From NCBI GenBank assembly GCA_903632075.3, contig CAHIKZ030000580.1:2254001-2318000 (forward strand): a stretch of 64,000 nt of DNA, in the 5' to 3' direction. Below are positions 1 through 12,400 of this stretch, in pieces (within the stretch, counting starts at the first letter, position 1; every line of letters starts with the position of its first letter). Below the pieces are notes generated by a model. It saw nothing but the letters and a program-made list of their open reading frames with translations. It searched no databases and had not been told where the DNA came from. The position numbers were made by a program, and so were the translations under genes. This stretch comes from Acanthosepion pharaonis (Eukaryota; Mollusca; Cephalopoda; Sepiida; Sepiidae).

Positions 1-939
1 AGTGGACAGTAGGTAATATAGTAGTTCTAATTTTAATGCATTTAGATTATGAGAGATACGTTCGGTCAAATGGTTATTTTAAAAGATGCGACCAAACGAA
101 ATATTATCAGAGGTAGCTGAAATTGTATCTTTCATTGATCTAGTTATGAGTGACCTTTGAGGTGTCATTTTGCGCTGATGGTGAATTTTCAACGCTTTAT
201 TTTTGGCTCTCTGTAATAATTGTCTCGGATACGAAAAGATTTGAAAAGGTATCCTCAATATATGTAAATTCATCATTTAAATATTTTGATGAACAGATGC
301 GAAGAGCCCTCAAATAGAATCAATAACAATACCCCTCTTAGTGTTAGTATCATGGTGAGAGTAAAAAATGTAAATAGTCATTTTTACATGTAGGTTTACG
401 ATATACTTTGAATTCTAATTTATTTTTATTTTTAATGAGTAATATGTCTAAAAAATTCAGGGATTATTATTTAGATTCAAGTTCAAAGGTAAATTCAATA
501 GTAGGTTCTATTCTATTTAATTTTTAATCTATCAAGTAATCTCGTTTAAATCATGCTTATGTGGGTAGATAAATAAAAATGTCATCGATGTATCGAAATA
601 ATGTTATAAGGTGGAATGACATCTTTAAAAGGTCAATTCAAGAAATTCTAAATATGCATGCTAGGAATCCAGAGAGGACTCCCCATCAGTAAACCAAATT
701 TTGTTTATAATAAATATTATTATATTGGAAGAAACAATGTGAATTGCAAAGGATGCATAATTTGATGCATTTCGAGATAGAATAGGTAACTTAAAGTCAA
801 TTTTCTTAAGGTGGTTCTCTAATTGTTTAATGCATTTATCAACAGGTATATTAGTATATAAAGATTTGATGTCTAAGCTAGCTAGTAATTTGTTATCTAT
901 ATCAATATTTCTCAACTTATTTAAAAGAGAGCCTGAATT
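1..939 (-). mobile_element. Penelope-like element, inverted left arm (RT plus linker, broken)
   Basis: This arm is the reverse complement of about 1084-2030 and is continuous with the + copy that starts at 940. On the minus strand it encodes the Penelope reverse transcriptase core (SLDIKSLYTNIPVDK) and the start of the RT-to-endonuclease linker. It keeps the open frame across the point where the + copy has an extra base near 1240, but it breaks near the PMGSP motif (about 700) and again further down. There is no GIY-YIG domain on this arm because it ends before it. Penelope-like elements often insert as partial inverted pairs; that this is one insertion event is inference. Confidence 0.8.
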
Positions 940-2368
940 TATGGCCTCCCCAAAACCCATAAGCTTAACATCCCATTAAGGCCCATCATCTCGGGTATAG
1001 GCTCAGCTCCTCATAATATCGCTAGGTATTTAACTAAATTTCTAACTCCAATTCTGGGCACCGTAAGTAACGCACATATAAAGAATTCAGGCTCTCTTTT
1101 AAATAAGTTGAGAAATATTGATATAGATAACAAATTACTAGCTAGCTTAGACATCAAATCTTTATATACTAATATACCTGTTGATAAATGCATTAAACAA
1201 TTAGAGAACCACCTTAAGAAAATTGACTTTAAGCTACCTATCTCTATCTCGAAATGCATCAAATTATGCATCCTTTGCACTTCACATTGTTTCTTCCAAT
1301 ATAATAATATTTATTATAAACAAAAATTTGGTTTTACCGATGGGGAGTCCTCTCTCTGGATTCCTAGCATGCATATTTCTAGAATTTCTTGAATCTGGAC
1401 CTTTTAAAGATGTCATTCCACCTGATACACATTACTTTCGATACATCGATGACATTTTATTTATCTACCCACATAAGCATGATTTAAACGAGATTACTGA
1501 TAGATTAAAATTAAATAGAATAGAACCTACTATTGAATTTACCTATGAACTTGAATCTAATAATTCCTGACCTTTTTTAGACATATTACTCATTAAAAAT
1601 AAAAATAAATTAGAATTCAAAGTATATCGTAAACCTACATGTAAAAATGACTATTTACATTTTTACTCTCACCATGATACTAACACTAAGAGGGGTATTG
1701 TTATTGGATTCTATTTGAGGGCTCTTCGCATCTGTTCATCAAAATATTTAAATGATGAATTTACATATATTGAGGATACCTTTTCAAATCTTTCGTATCC
1801 GAGACAATTATTACAGAGAGCTAAAAATAAAGCGTTGAAAATTCACTCATCAGCGCAAAATGACACCTCAAAGGTCACTACAACTAGATCAATGAAAGAT
1901 ACAATTTCAGCTACCTCTGATAATATTTCGTTTGGTCGCATCTTTTTACCAAATAACCATTTGACCGAACGTATCTCTCATAATCTAAATGCATTAAAAA
2001 TTAGAACTACTATATTACCTACTAGGACTATCCGTAGTTTATTAAATAGCACCAGCAGACAACATATTACATCCGATGCTTGCATCTATCAAATATCATG
2101 CAAAAATTGTGACCTAAAATATGTGGGTGAAACAGGTAGGTCCTTAAAATCTCGTGTTTTCGAACATAAACGAGATATTTGTCTCGGTAATTTTAACAAT
2201 GCTTTAGTTGTACACACAACTAAAGCAGATCATAATTTCGATTTCGATTCCGTGAAAGTATTAAAATATTTTCATAATAAAAATCTCAGGAGGATTTATG
2301 AAGCAGGTATAATATCCATCTCACGCACGGTGAATACTAGACCTGGTTTCTTTAATATTTCCCTTTAG
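940..2368 (+). pseudogene. Penelope-like RT / GIY-YIG polyprotein, frameshifted
   Basis: The first part (940 to about 1245) reads in one frame with YGLPKTHK, RPIISGIGSAPH and SLDIKSLYTNIP. It then shifts to the frame from 1223 to 2368 with PMGSPLSGFLA and the catalytic YIDDILF near 1440-1465. A TGA at 1568-1570 interrupts this frame, which then continues to 2368. The C-terminal part (about 2040-2300) is the GIY-YIG nuclease, with a CxxC motif (CKNCDLKYVGETGR) and the helix SRVFEHKRD. The left arm has one base fewer at about 1240 and is open there, so the frameshift belongs to this copy. The RT would copy element RNA and the nuclease would nick the target. Confidence 0.85.
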
Positions 2369-2637
2369 CTAGAGATTGATGCTCGACAAGCATACACATA
2401 AGAATTTTAGAACCTAATAGAATTCTTTTCATTTTCTTTTTCTTTTTTCATTTCAAAATAATCACAAACTTTTAGGAATACGTTATGAAAGCGTCGCCCA
2501 TGTGACGACAGCGTGACCATGTTAGACGGAAGGCTGATCATTTTAAAATTTTCAGTTATCTGTTCTGAATAAGACTTGTGTTTTTATGTCCATCGTATTT
2601 GTCATATTGAACTGAATTGTATTTTGATGAATATTGT

Positions 2638-2667
2638 CTTGAAAAAGGTTTAATAAACCGAAACGTC
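2638..2667 (+). ncRNA. Decayed hammerhead-ribozyme-like motif in the Penelope tail
   Basis: The sequence has a 5-bp stem (2647-2651 with 2655-2659, 3-nt loop) followed directly by CGAAAC and GTC. This is the stem-II, GAAA, cleavage-triplet layout of the minimal hammerheads known from Penelope-like elements. The first core strand, normally CUGAUGA, reads CTTGAAA here, so catalysis is not expected. What remains is probably a fossil of the active motif. Confidence 0.5.
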
Positions 2668-2730
2668 AGACGTCGACATTTCTTTCATTTAACTACATTT
2701 AAGGATTTTTGTTTGTTTTTTCAAAATTTC

Positions 2731-2733
<3 letters not shown>

Positions 2734-2764
<31 letters not shown>
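2734..2764. repeat. (TA)n microsatellite
   Basis: A run of about 15 TA units closes the tail of the Penelope-like element. Confidence 0.95.
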
Positions 2765-2767
<3 letters not shown>

Positions 2768-2769
2768 CT

Positions 2770-3296
2770 AAAAGACAATAGGAAAACTGTAATATTAGCC
2801 AACACATTTCATCAAATGTGGACTTTTTCAAGACAAAAACGAAATGAATTTATTAGAACAAAGTGACTATTAATAACAAAACAAAATGTCTTTAGCAAGT
2901 GGAAGAATTTAGAAAATGCTATTATAATATTTTTCCAGTTTCTTATTTATGAATCACTACATGCTTTTGTGCATTCTATTAACTTAGCAACATCTATTAT
3001 TATGCTATTCACAAATGAATTTTAGAATGTCAACGATAAGTAAATATTTTCATAAGAGTAAAAAAAAAGTTTCTATAGAAATTATAATACCTAATTGTAA
3101 TAATTAATATATCTAATAATGAATGACTGACTCTAAACTTAAAGAATTACATTTTGCAAAATTTCATATTTTAAAAACATATGAAGCGTACAAAGTTTAT
3201 TTTTCATGTTTATTATTATTATTCTTTCTTATTGCATGATAAATTTTACAATGTTTTTTTTTCATTTTTAAATGTTGGCCTTTGCTCTATCCACAG
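2770..3296. other. AT-rich sequence without a recognised gene
   Basis: This is short intronic or upstream sequence before the first visible exon of gene A. I found no convincing exon or element in it. Confidence 0.5.
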
Positions 3297-3446
3297 TTGA
3301 TGAACACAACTTCAAAAAATGAAACTATGGCTTTAATGATGGACACTTCATTGGTATCTGTAATCTCAATCAACATGTTACAAAAGGTGCCACCTGAAGA
3401 AATGTGCAGCATGAAGGCAGATACAACTGAGCTTAAAACAGATCAA
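3297..3446 (+). CDS. Gene A, first visible exon
   Basis: The exon is bounded by a TATCCACAG acceptor and a CAA|GTATTA donor and holds 50 codons, phase 0 to 0. It carries NTT and NET sequons and an amphipathic stretch (VSVISINMLQKVPPEEM) like the helical repeats further on. It lies only 0.9 kb downstream of the Penelope insertion, and earlier exons are not visible. Confidence 0.65.
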
Positions 3447-6400
3447 GTATTAATATTATTTTTGTTAACCTTTTTTTCTCCAAACATTAAATTTCCACAA
3501 TACACACAAATAAATTGAACTCTCAAAACAATTGAGGTTATGTAATAATTGTGACACATATCTGAGGCACTACATATGCTTTTCTGTATTTTTAGGGAAT
3601 TGTTAAACAAATATTAAAAAAATGAAAGCATACATTAATGAATTTTCAATTTTTGAAATTGTTATAATATATTTTGCCATCTGTTTGTACTGTAATTTAT
3701 GCATGATTAATATTTTATCTTTTCTTCTAACGTATTACCTTAATCTGTAATATAGATGTCAGTATAAATAAACATCACACATAATGTTATCATCTTCCCT
3801 CTTATTTCATACAGATTGCATGAAGTGTTGTCACTTGCTGATAATGTGATTATAATAATAAGTTATTCTGGTCTGCATTAATGGCCATATAATTTTGATC
3901 CTTCTCTCATTTTTTACCTTGGATCATTCTTAATTTTGAATGTCATTGTTTCCAGGTCAACTACTTGCCATTACCATTAACCAAATATGTTTAAGTTTTT
4001 AAAAAATGATAGAAGATTTATTAAGATCTCTAGCCTTTTTAGAGATGAAGATGTTAACTTTATATCTCAGGCTCAATTAATTATTCCTGTTGCAGTTAGT
4101 TAAACAGCAAATGATATGCTCAGTTTTATAATTGAATTTATATTTTTTTTTCAATAAAAAAATGATAATTACTCATTAAAACATTTTAAATTTACTTTTT
4201 CAAAAAGTAAATTTAAACTCTTCCTTTTCCCACCCACTACTGAATTTTATAATTGAGAGACTAGATAAAGTTACATTTCTAACTTAATAAAATTGATTTC
4301 CTGGAAATTGACTAAGTTTTCTAATATTTTGATTTAAATAGTTAAATGATCGGTTAAATTGTTTAATGTTGTTAAAATGTATCTTGAAGTTATAGGAATG
4401 ATTCTTATTTGAACACTTTGCAGATCCAGTACCTGGTTAACTCATGCCCCAAAAGTGTAGCAAATAATGCGAAAACCAATGCAAACAAGTTGGGAAAAAT
4501 AGCCACCAAGCTAACAAAAAAGATTGTTAACAGCCTCACCCTGAACGAATTGATTAGTGTAACTTCAGTGGCATGTAGATACAAAAAGATACTGGATATT
4601 GATCTGGTGAGTAAATAAACAGGCATGGTATGAAATCTCCATTTATTTTATCATTATTTCACTGTTTGTAAAATAGACAAAAATAATTTGCCTACAATGA
4701 AATACAGATATTATTTGTGTTGAAGACATGAAGAACCCATGGTTGTCAAATAAGTACAGTTTTATTGTATTATTATTTGAAATATTTTAGAAATTTATGC
4801 ATCAGAAAAATTATACATGTTCCACTTGGATTAGGGTGAAAGGATAAATTATACATGTTCCACTTGGATTAGGGTGAAAGGATAAATTATACATGTTCCC
4901 TTGGATTAGGGTGAAAGGATAAATTATACATGTTCCACTTGGATTAGGGTGAAAGGATAAATTATACATGTTCCACTTGGATTAGGGTGAAAGGATAAAT
5001 TATACATGTTCCACTTGGATTAGGGTGAAAGGATAAATTATACATGTTCCACTTGGATTAGGGTGAAAGGATAAATTATACATGTTCCACTTGAATTAGG
5101 GTGAAAGGATAAATTATACATGTTCCACTTGGATTAGGGTGAAAGGATAAATTATAAGACTAGCTTCTGAAAAGCAGAAGCAGCACAAAAACAAAAGATG
5201 TGCTAAACTCAACAATTATTTTATTCAAACTTGCCACTCAATCTATTTGCTCTATGCATACCCTAGTGAGACCAGAAATGCTTACAAATCATTACCATCA
5301 TTATTGTTGCTATAATTTTAAAACAGAATGAACAAAGAGAGTTGAGACAAGATTTACTTCACCATAGCTTTGTATGTAGGCTGAGCTTGTTCACTGACTG
5401 TTCTGTTTCACAGATCTCTCTGCTGGCTGTCCTGTTTGATCCGGTCCTGATAAGCTAATTTTTGTTGTTTTGGGATCAGCTCTGAATTACTATCTGACTT
5501 TTGCATGGGAATGTACTTAGTAACTTGTGCCATGACCTATTTTCAGGTCATTTTGAATTCAACCATGCGGACGTCATACAGGAAACATCACATGACTTGT
5601 ATCCAAACAGGTTCCAGAAATCACTTATTTAATTTTGAAGCAGTATTTTGTACAGAATTGTAAAGTTTTTTTTCATATTTACTGATTTTAGTAGGATTTA
5701 TTTGTAGGCATTTCTTATTTGTTTGTGTTTCACTTATTGGGTTTAAAATATAGGAATTTATTTCCTATAAGTTTGGGTCGTGCAGGCTACAGTGAAGTTA
5801 TTCATTTTTCCCATATTTCTTGCACTGTTTCTTTTTCTCCGGACAGTTTTAAAATAATGCTTTCTGTTACATCTAGTGCAGCTGTTGTTGCTGTTTTTCT
5901 GCTTTTTCTTCTTGCTGTGCCTCATAAGTTTCTCTGGGTTTTTAGTTCATCTACATTTTGCTGTTGTATTTCTTCCATTTGAGATTTTCTTTGTTCACTG
6001 ATCCTGACCATCTCCATGGCTCTCTCAAGTTTCAGTTTAGGAAATAGCTGTAATCTTTCAGATAGGTCTCTAGTCTGTAGTGCAATTCTATCACAAAACT
6101 GTCTCTGATTTGTCCATTTTTCTTTGGAAATATGCATGATTCTGCTAATTCATGCAGTGCATGAATAAAGTTTCCATTGCTTTTTGAACTCTAAGATAAA
6201 ATTTCACCCTTTCATGTATTATGTTTCTTGTAGGCTATTGAATTTTTCCAAAACTGACTCCTACACATTTGTATCTGGAATATATTTTTTGGCTTTGCTT
6301 CCCATGCAATATATTAATGTACTGATTTGAGTTTTGTTATTTTCTTCCCAGAGTGTCAATGTTTCTTCAAAGTGTTGAAATCTCTGCATCCATTTCTTTC

Positions 6401-9400
6401 AATTTCTTGGATTTTTAAAGTTAAATAGTTAACTTGGGAATGAAAAACTATTGATAATTATGTTTATCTACAGTATGAGTATACTGACTATGTAGTTTTG
6501 ATATGCGAATGGGTTTTACTCTTAGAATTATCCCCCTTGTGGAGCTCCATGATTGGTGGGGAGTATAGTCAGTGAAATAAATCATGTATTTTTATGGCTT
6601 CTGGAAAAACAAAAAAAAACAAACAAAAAGACCCCATTATGAATATGATTAGGTATCACAGATGAAAATTTCAAACAGGTACTAGGTGTTATCTGGTTGC
6701 ATCTTCTTAATCTACATGATTAAAGAAACTTAGCAGTTTTTATTTCATTAAAATATCTCAAACCGTTTAATTTTGGCAGATTTCTACACATGTGCCATTT
6801 TTTGTCTATTATGAATTAAAACAATATACCATATTTGGACTCCTGTATTTAAAAAAGCAATTAAGAACAACAGTTAAAATTATACTAGCTTGTTAGGTAC
6901 ATAACAAAGAAATTAATAATAAAATTACAAAGAGTATCACTGCATATTTCTTAAATAAATTCAGTCTGAATATGCAAATTTTATAAATCAAAAATTCTGC
7001 AATGATGTGCAAACAACTGAGGTTTGACATTTCATAAAACTGGAAATAAGACCCACATTCATCCCAAATTTCAAATATCACATTATGACTATACCAGTAA
7101 CATGCCTGGGAGTTATAGAATGGATATATTCTGGATTATTCCACTTCAAAATTGAAGAAAATGCTTTTTAACCTTTTGACACAAGCTATTTGAAAGGCCG
7201 ATTTTAGACTTGCTTGAATTGTGTCATAAAATGAATAATTCTTACACTAGAAACACCAAATTTCATATCTAGCAATTTCTGGGGGTGCTCTTTCCATTTA
7301 TCATGGTTAAAATGACATAAAATCAACAGATTAGAATGTATATTAAGCAGATGCTAAACATGTACAGTCCTAACTCAACATGTACAATTTCTGGACTGTA
7401 GAGAGAGAAGCATAACACTTAGTAGTCATCTACAAATTATTGTCTACGTTTTCTTACTGAATTTGAGTTTATTTACAGTTCATAAAAATTTGCACTAAAT
7501 ACAATCAGGGATAAATATAAATTTAGAGTCATCCATACACCTGGGTAACAAATAAGGAAACACTAAAATATTTTCTCAACAAACCTATTTCCACAGTGGT
7601 CCTTAAAACTGATACATTAAAATATTTTAGAATAAAATAAACAATCATAATCCGTATGAAATAAATATTACTAAAAAATAATAATAAATTAGGAAAATGA
7701 ATATTAATTAAAAAAGTAAGAAAAATTTTTGAAGGGATAACTTTAAACAAAATGTTACTACTTGGTAATGCTGATAATTATTGTGAGAATACTGCAAAAC
7801 CATAAAAGACATTCTAGAATTTTTTTTGTAGAATGTTTTTTTATCTCATTCTTTGAATTATTCAAATTGAATATCAACATTTTTCGATCAATAAGTCCTA
7901 CGTTTTTTTTTTTTCGTGATCTGAATCTGAGCGTAAACAAATCGATTTTTGTTTTATATTTTTTATGATGAAAACGGTTTTTAAATCCCATTTATATTTT
8001 ACATATCATAGAAAATTAATATTTAAAACAATCCATAGAAAACATGCTGGTCGATTCTTTTGTGTCCGTGTTGATGCTGTGTATTGAGTATCGCGTGGAG
8101 TTGAAATGATGGCCGAGCAAGTTGCACATAGCTACACATAAATGCACATGCGCAAAATGGAGCTATCGTTTCATATTTGATTTTGATTTAGTTTCATAGA
8201 TTATTAAATGAGCGTTTTAAATGAAATATTTTATGTGTTTTTTGTTTGTTTTTTTTTTTACAAGAAGCATTTGAATTTTATGATCAAACTTTTCATTTGA
8301 ATTGTTTACAAACTTCTTATTAAAATTAAAAAAATATAAAATATATGAAAATGACGCTTAGAATGTTAACTTTCAAAGTAACGTATTAATAAACACTGCG
8401 GAGTGCACATGTTACAAAATTTGAGGAAGTCTAAACTGCCGTCAGTGAAAAAAATGGCCAAAATTTTGCGAAATCACCAAAATGTCTCTATTTTCAAACT
8501 GTAATTTTTTTTGCACACTGTAGTACATATAAAAATAAATAAGATAGAAACAAAGTTCATGAAATAAGCTTTTATTTGGTATGCATTATGTTTTTATGGA
8601 GATATTGAATGAAATAACACAGTTAGTTGAATATATGCCTTTTTTAGTGTTTAGTTTTAAGAATTTCATCAGCTGTTAGCTAAGTGTTGGGATACCTAAT
8701 ATGATTCAGACCACAAAAATAAATGATAAAAACTTTCCTAGAGATTAAAGTTACAGACACACACACAAATATCTTGGAATCCACTTCATCTCCCATATCA
8801 AATACTTAAAACAAAAATGCCATCAATATATCCAATTACTATTGTGGAATCTTCCACGTTTGCCAGTCACCCCCGTGGGGAAATGCACTCTTCCCCTGTG
8901 ATGATTATCATCACATATATACAAATCATGCGACAAGTATTCATTGGTTAATCTCCTCAAAACTAGCTCGCTGATTGGTCAGTTCTGACCAAACAGATCG
9001 CCTGCACGTGATGAATGATATTTCCCGCATTTTCGATCGAAGCCGATCATGTGATACCCAGCTTTATATAAACAAAACACGAATAAGCTCCCTCATGTTT
9101 CTCAAGAGCTCCCTTCTTAACCACATGGTCAGACTTTAAAGAACATTACCAGCACTCACGCAAGTACAGGCAGTCAGAATTTCATCCTGGAGAAATGCCA
9201 AACTAGTCAAAATCTTAACCAACTACACTTTTCCCGCACAAACTTCTCTCACTCAACAAACAACATTTTGCTCTACCAGAAACAATTTCTTACAATACTA
9301 AAAAGTGATAATAATTCACTACTAATAAGTATTTGTAAACATTCAATCAAACATCAAAACAACTCAAGGTACACAACTCATACAGCTTTGGGCAATAATT

Positions 9401-12400
9401 TAAACAAGTACATGCATAAACACTATTGACTGAACTGCCACAAAAGACATTTTTGTACATGAACAAACACTTAGTTTAATTTCACACACAAATCTTAATA
9501 ACAGTTTCACACACACTGAAACTTGGCATAAATACACTACATAATTCAACTCAACCATTCACCTTTGATTCAATTGTGTATTTTATTATTCTATATAAAT
9601 CCATGTTATTGTTATATCTTTAACTACGTTGTTTTTGCTTTGATTTATTTTGAACGATTTGTCTTCAATACTCATGTTTCTAACTTTGTTGTGGATAAAT
9701 GTTTAAAAACACCAACATCATTAACCCTATCGATAAAATAATCTGATACCTTAAGATACATTCGCCAGTCCGCAACAAAATTGGTGAACCTGACTTTTAA
9801 GGAAAATATCGCTACAAAATTGATAACCACGATGTTCGACGTTATCAACAAAATTGATAACCACGATGTTCACATCTCGACCAACAAATTGATAACCCAG
9901 ATGTTAACAGCAAACAAAATTTGCTGACTACCAACGTTTACATCTACATCAACGAAATCGGTGACTACCAGCATTCAAGTCTACTCCAACCATAAAAAGA
10001 AAAAGGTGCGAAAGAAAAATTTTCGTTTTCCCGCAAATAACATTAATTCAACATGGCTGAACTACAACCTGAAGTTGTACAAATGTTAGCAGTGATTGCT
10101 AACAAGATATCAGACACCACACCAATTCGGCAAGTCTCCGCCGTAAGCCCGTCAGACGTCCTTACTCTGGATTTCAATCAGAGATTACAACTTCTGATGT
10201 TGGAGCTACAGAAACTCTCTCTACGGCTTGACGAAATTCAAAACAAGCCTAGAAGAAGTCGGAGCAATTCAATTGCCCAGCACAATAATAGGAAACCGCA
10301 ATTCACAGAGACACTAAGAAAATTACTTCTTCTGGACTAAAATAGATAAAGTGTGAATCAAATCCCTAAGGCGACTTCACCGTCCTTTACCTTCATCCTG
10401 CAATGATGCGACTCAAACAAACCAAGAATTTGCAAGAACGATGTTCTATCAGCAATACTAGCAAATTGTAAACCTAATAAAAGAAGCTCAAATCAATGTC
10501 AACATCTGAAAATTTTCAGTGCCAGAGCAACAGCCATACAACTAGCTTTAGGCCTAATAATTGGGAACAGGTCAACCCATTTCATTGTTCTCTCAGACTC
10601 ACTATTTGTACTGATGACCATCGATAACAAAAACATGAACAACCTACTAATCACCAAACTCCAAAATAGATTTAACTCAATACTCAATTAAAAACACATC
10701 ATACTGTGTAGGATCCCTAGCCATATTGGGATCCCTGGGAATAGCAGGGCTGATAAGGCAGCCAAGGAAACCCTTGTGAGGTTCAGCGTATCCGGATTAA
10801 AAGGAGAATTTAATACGGGATACCCTGCCCACAAAAAACAACACAAATTTCAAGAAGAAACAACACGATAAGGAACGTTTGTAGAAAATAGAACATTGTA
10901 TATTTATTATCTTGTGAATAGGGTAAAAAAGATTAATGCTTTAGTTAGTTTAAGCAAAATGTGATTTTGACAAAAATGTCTGTGTTTGCTGTCTATTAAC
11001 AGAGTAGCAGAGTAATGTCTGTTTCTTTTGTTTTTGCATATGTGTAAAGGAAAAAGGGGCGATCAATTTAAGTTGAAAAAAAGGGTGTGGATGAGAAATA
11101 AAAGATAAGAGGAAAATGTACTTAAGAGTCAGTTGTAAATTTGTTGTTGTTGTTGTTCTTTCCTACTCCACTTTCGGCTCTTAGTGTCGGGTTGAGTCAG
11201 TGTTGGAATTTACTGTCAGTCTTCTGTGATCTCTGTGCCCTTCTGACTGGCGACTGACTTGAAACTCTGTATTTATTGTTGACTTTTTTTTCACACTGGC
11301 TCGTTATCTTTGTTTGGTTTAGCAAATCGCCTCCTTTCATTGGTCAGAAAATTCATTTCACACCTTATTGCGAAATCTGTTTTTAATCGTTTTGATCCGA
11401 TTTTGCGGGTGTGCAAATCCACTTTGTGTTTTTTAGTCATTTGTTGGAATGATATAGGATTTGTATCCTATAAACCCCCCTCCAGATTGATAAATATTGA
11501 AAATATTTCTCAATATCTAATATATGTTTTAAAATAAGTAGGCCAGTGTACGTGTCTACCCGATCTTGTGGTAATGTTTTTAGGCGTGTTTGGAGGTGTA
11601 GAAAATGTTTCACTTACGTTGGTATTTGTCACGGCTGTAGAATGTTCCGACGTACTTTCCTTTGTATGTAAATCCAAGTACGCTGGTTTTAGTCTGTCTA
11701 TAGAGACAGTGTCTTGTTTGCCTTTTGCTACAATTGTGAAATATTTGGGTTTTCTGTTGACTACTTGGAAAGGTCCCGTATAAGTAGGGCAAAGAGGCCT
11801 TTTTACTGTGTCGTTTCGTACGAAAACATATTCACAATTGTGGAGATCTTTTATTTGTGTTCTAGTGGGTGTGAAAACTAGTTCATTCATTCTTTGCTTA
11901 AATCTTTGTACAAAAGATGTAGTTGGTTGGAGTTGACTGGATTTATCACAAAACTGTCCTGGTAACGCCAAGGACGTTCCAAAAACCATTTCGGATGCTG
12001 TACATCCTAAATCTTCTTTGATTACATTCCGGATGGATAGTAATATTAGCGGTAGATTTTCTAACCATGTTTTGGAATCATTACTTGCTGTTAATGCTAT
12101 CTTAAGTTGCCTGTGGAAACGTTCAATTAAGCCATTGGCACATGGGTGGTAAGTCAGTGTTGTTATATGCTTAACTCCCAATAGTTTTGTGAACTCATCA
12201 AAGTGCGTAGATTGGAACTGAGAACCTCGGTCTGTCGTTATTACTGAGGGACAACCAAAAACGGCAATCCACTCATGTAATATACTTTTAGAGATAGTTT
12301 CTGCAGATATATCCCTTAGAGGAACAACGACAGGCCATCTTGTGAATCGGTCGATAATAGTGAGTAGGTAACTATGTCCGTTTGCTTCTGGTAAGGGACC

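Larger units (their letters stand above)
940..2700 (+). mobile_element. Penelope-like element, right arm with RT, GIY-YIG endonuclease and 3' tail
   Basis: The element is 5'-truncated at the RT motif YGLPKTHKLN (from 940). It runs through the RPIISGIGSAPH motif, the RT core, the GIY-YIG endonuclease and a roughly 330-bp untranslated tail. The tail contains a hammerhead-like fold and ends near a (TA)n tract. Penelope-like elements carry an RT related to telomerase and a GIY-YIG nuclease, and both domains are visible here. A one-base insertion near 1240 and a TGA at 1568-1570 make it non-functional as written. Confidence 0.88.

Noticed and set aside
4808..5155. CRISPR-like regular repeats
   Set aside because: The repeats are contiguous without spacers and lie in a eukaryotic intron; this is a minisatellite.
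7529..7991. Overlapping minus and plus frames of 68-77 codons
   Set aside because: AT-driven low-complexity translations rich in F, I, K and N.
8040..8130. Short CpG-bearing block with ATGATGGCCGAG as a possible start of a gene
   Set aside because: The frame closes after about 12 codons and no donor follows; it lies within gene A's intron.
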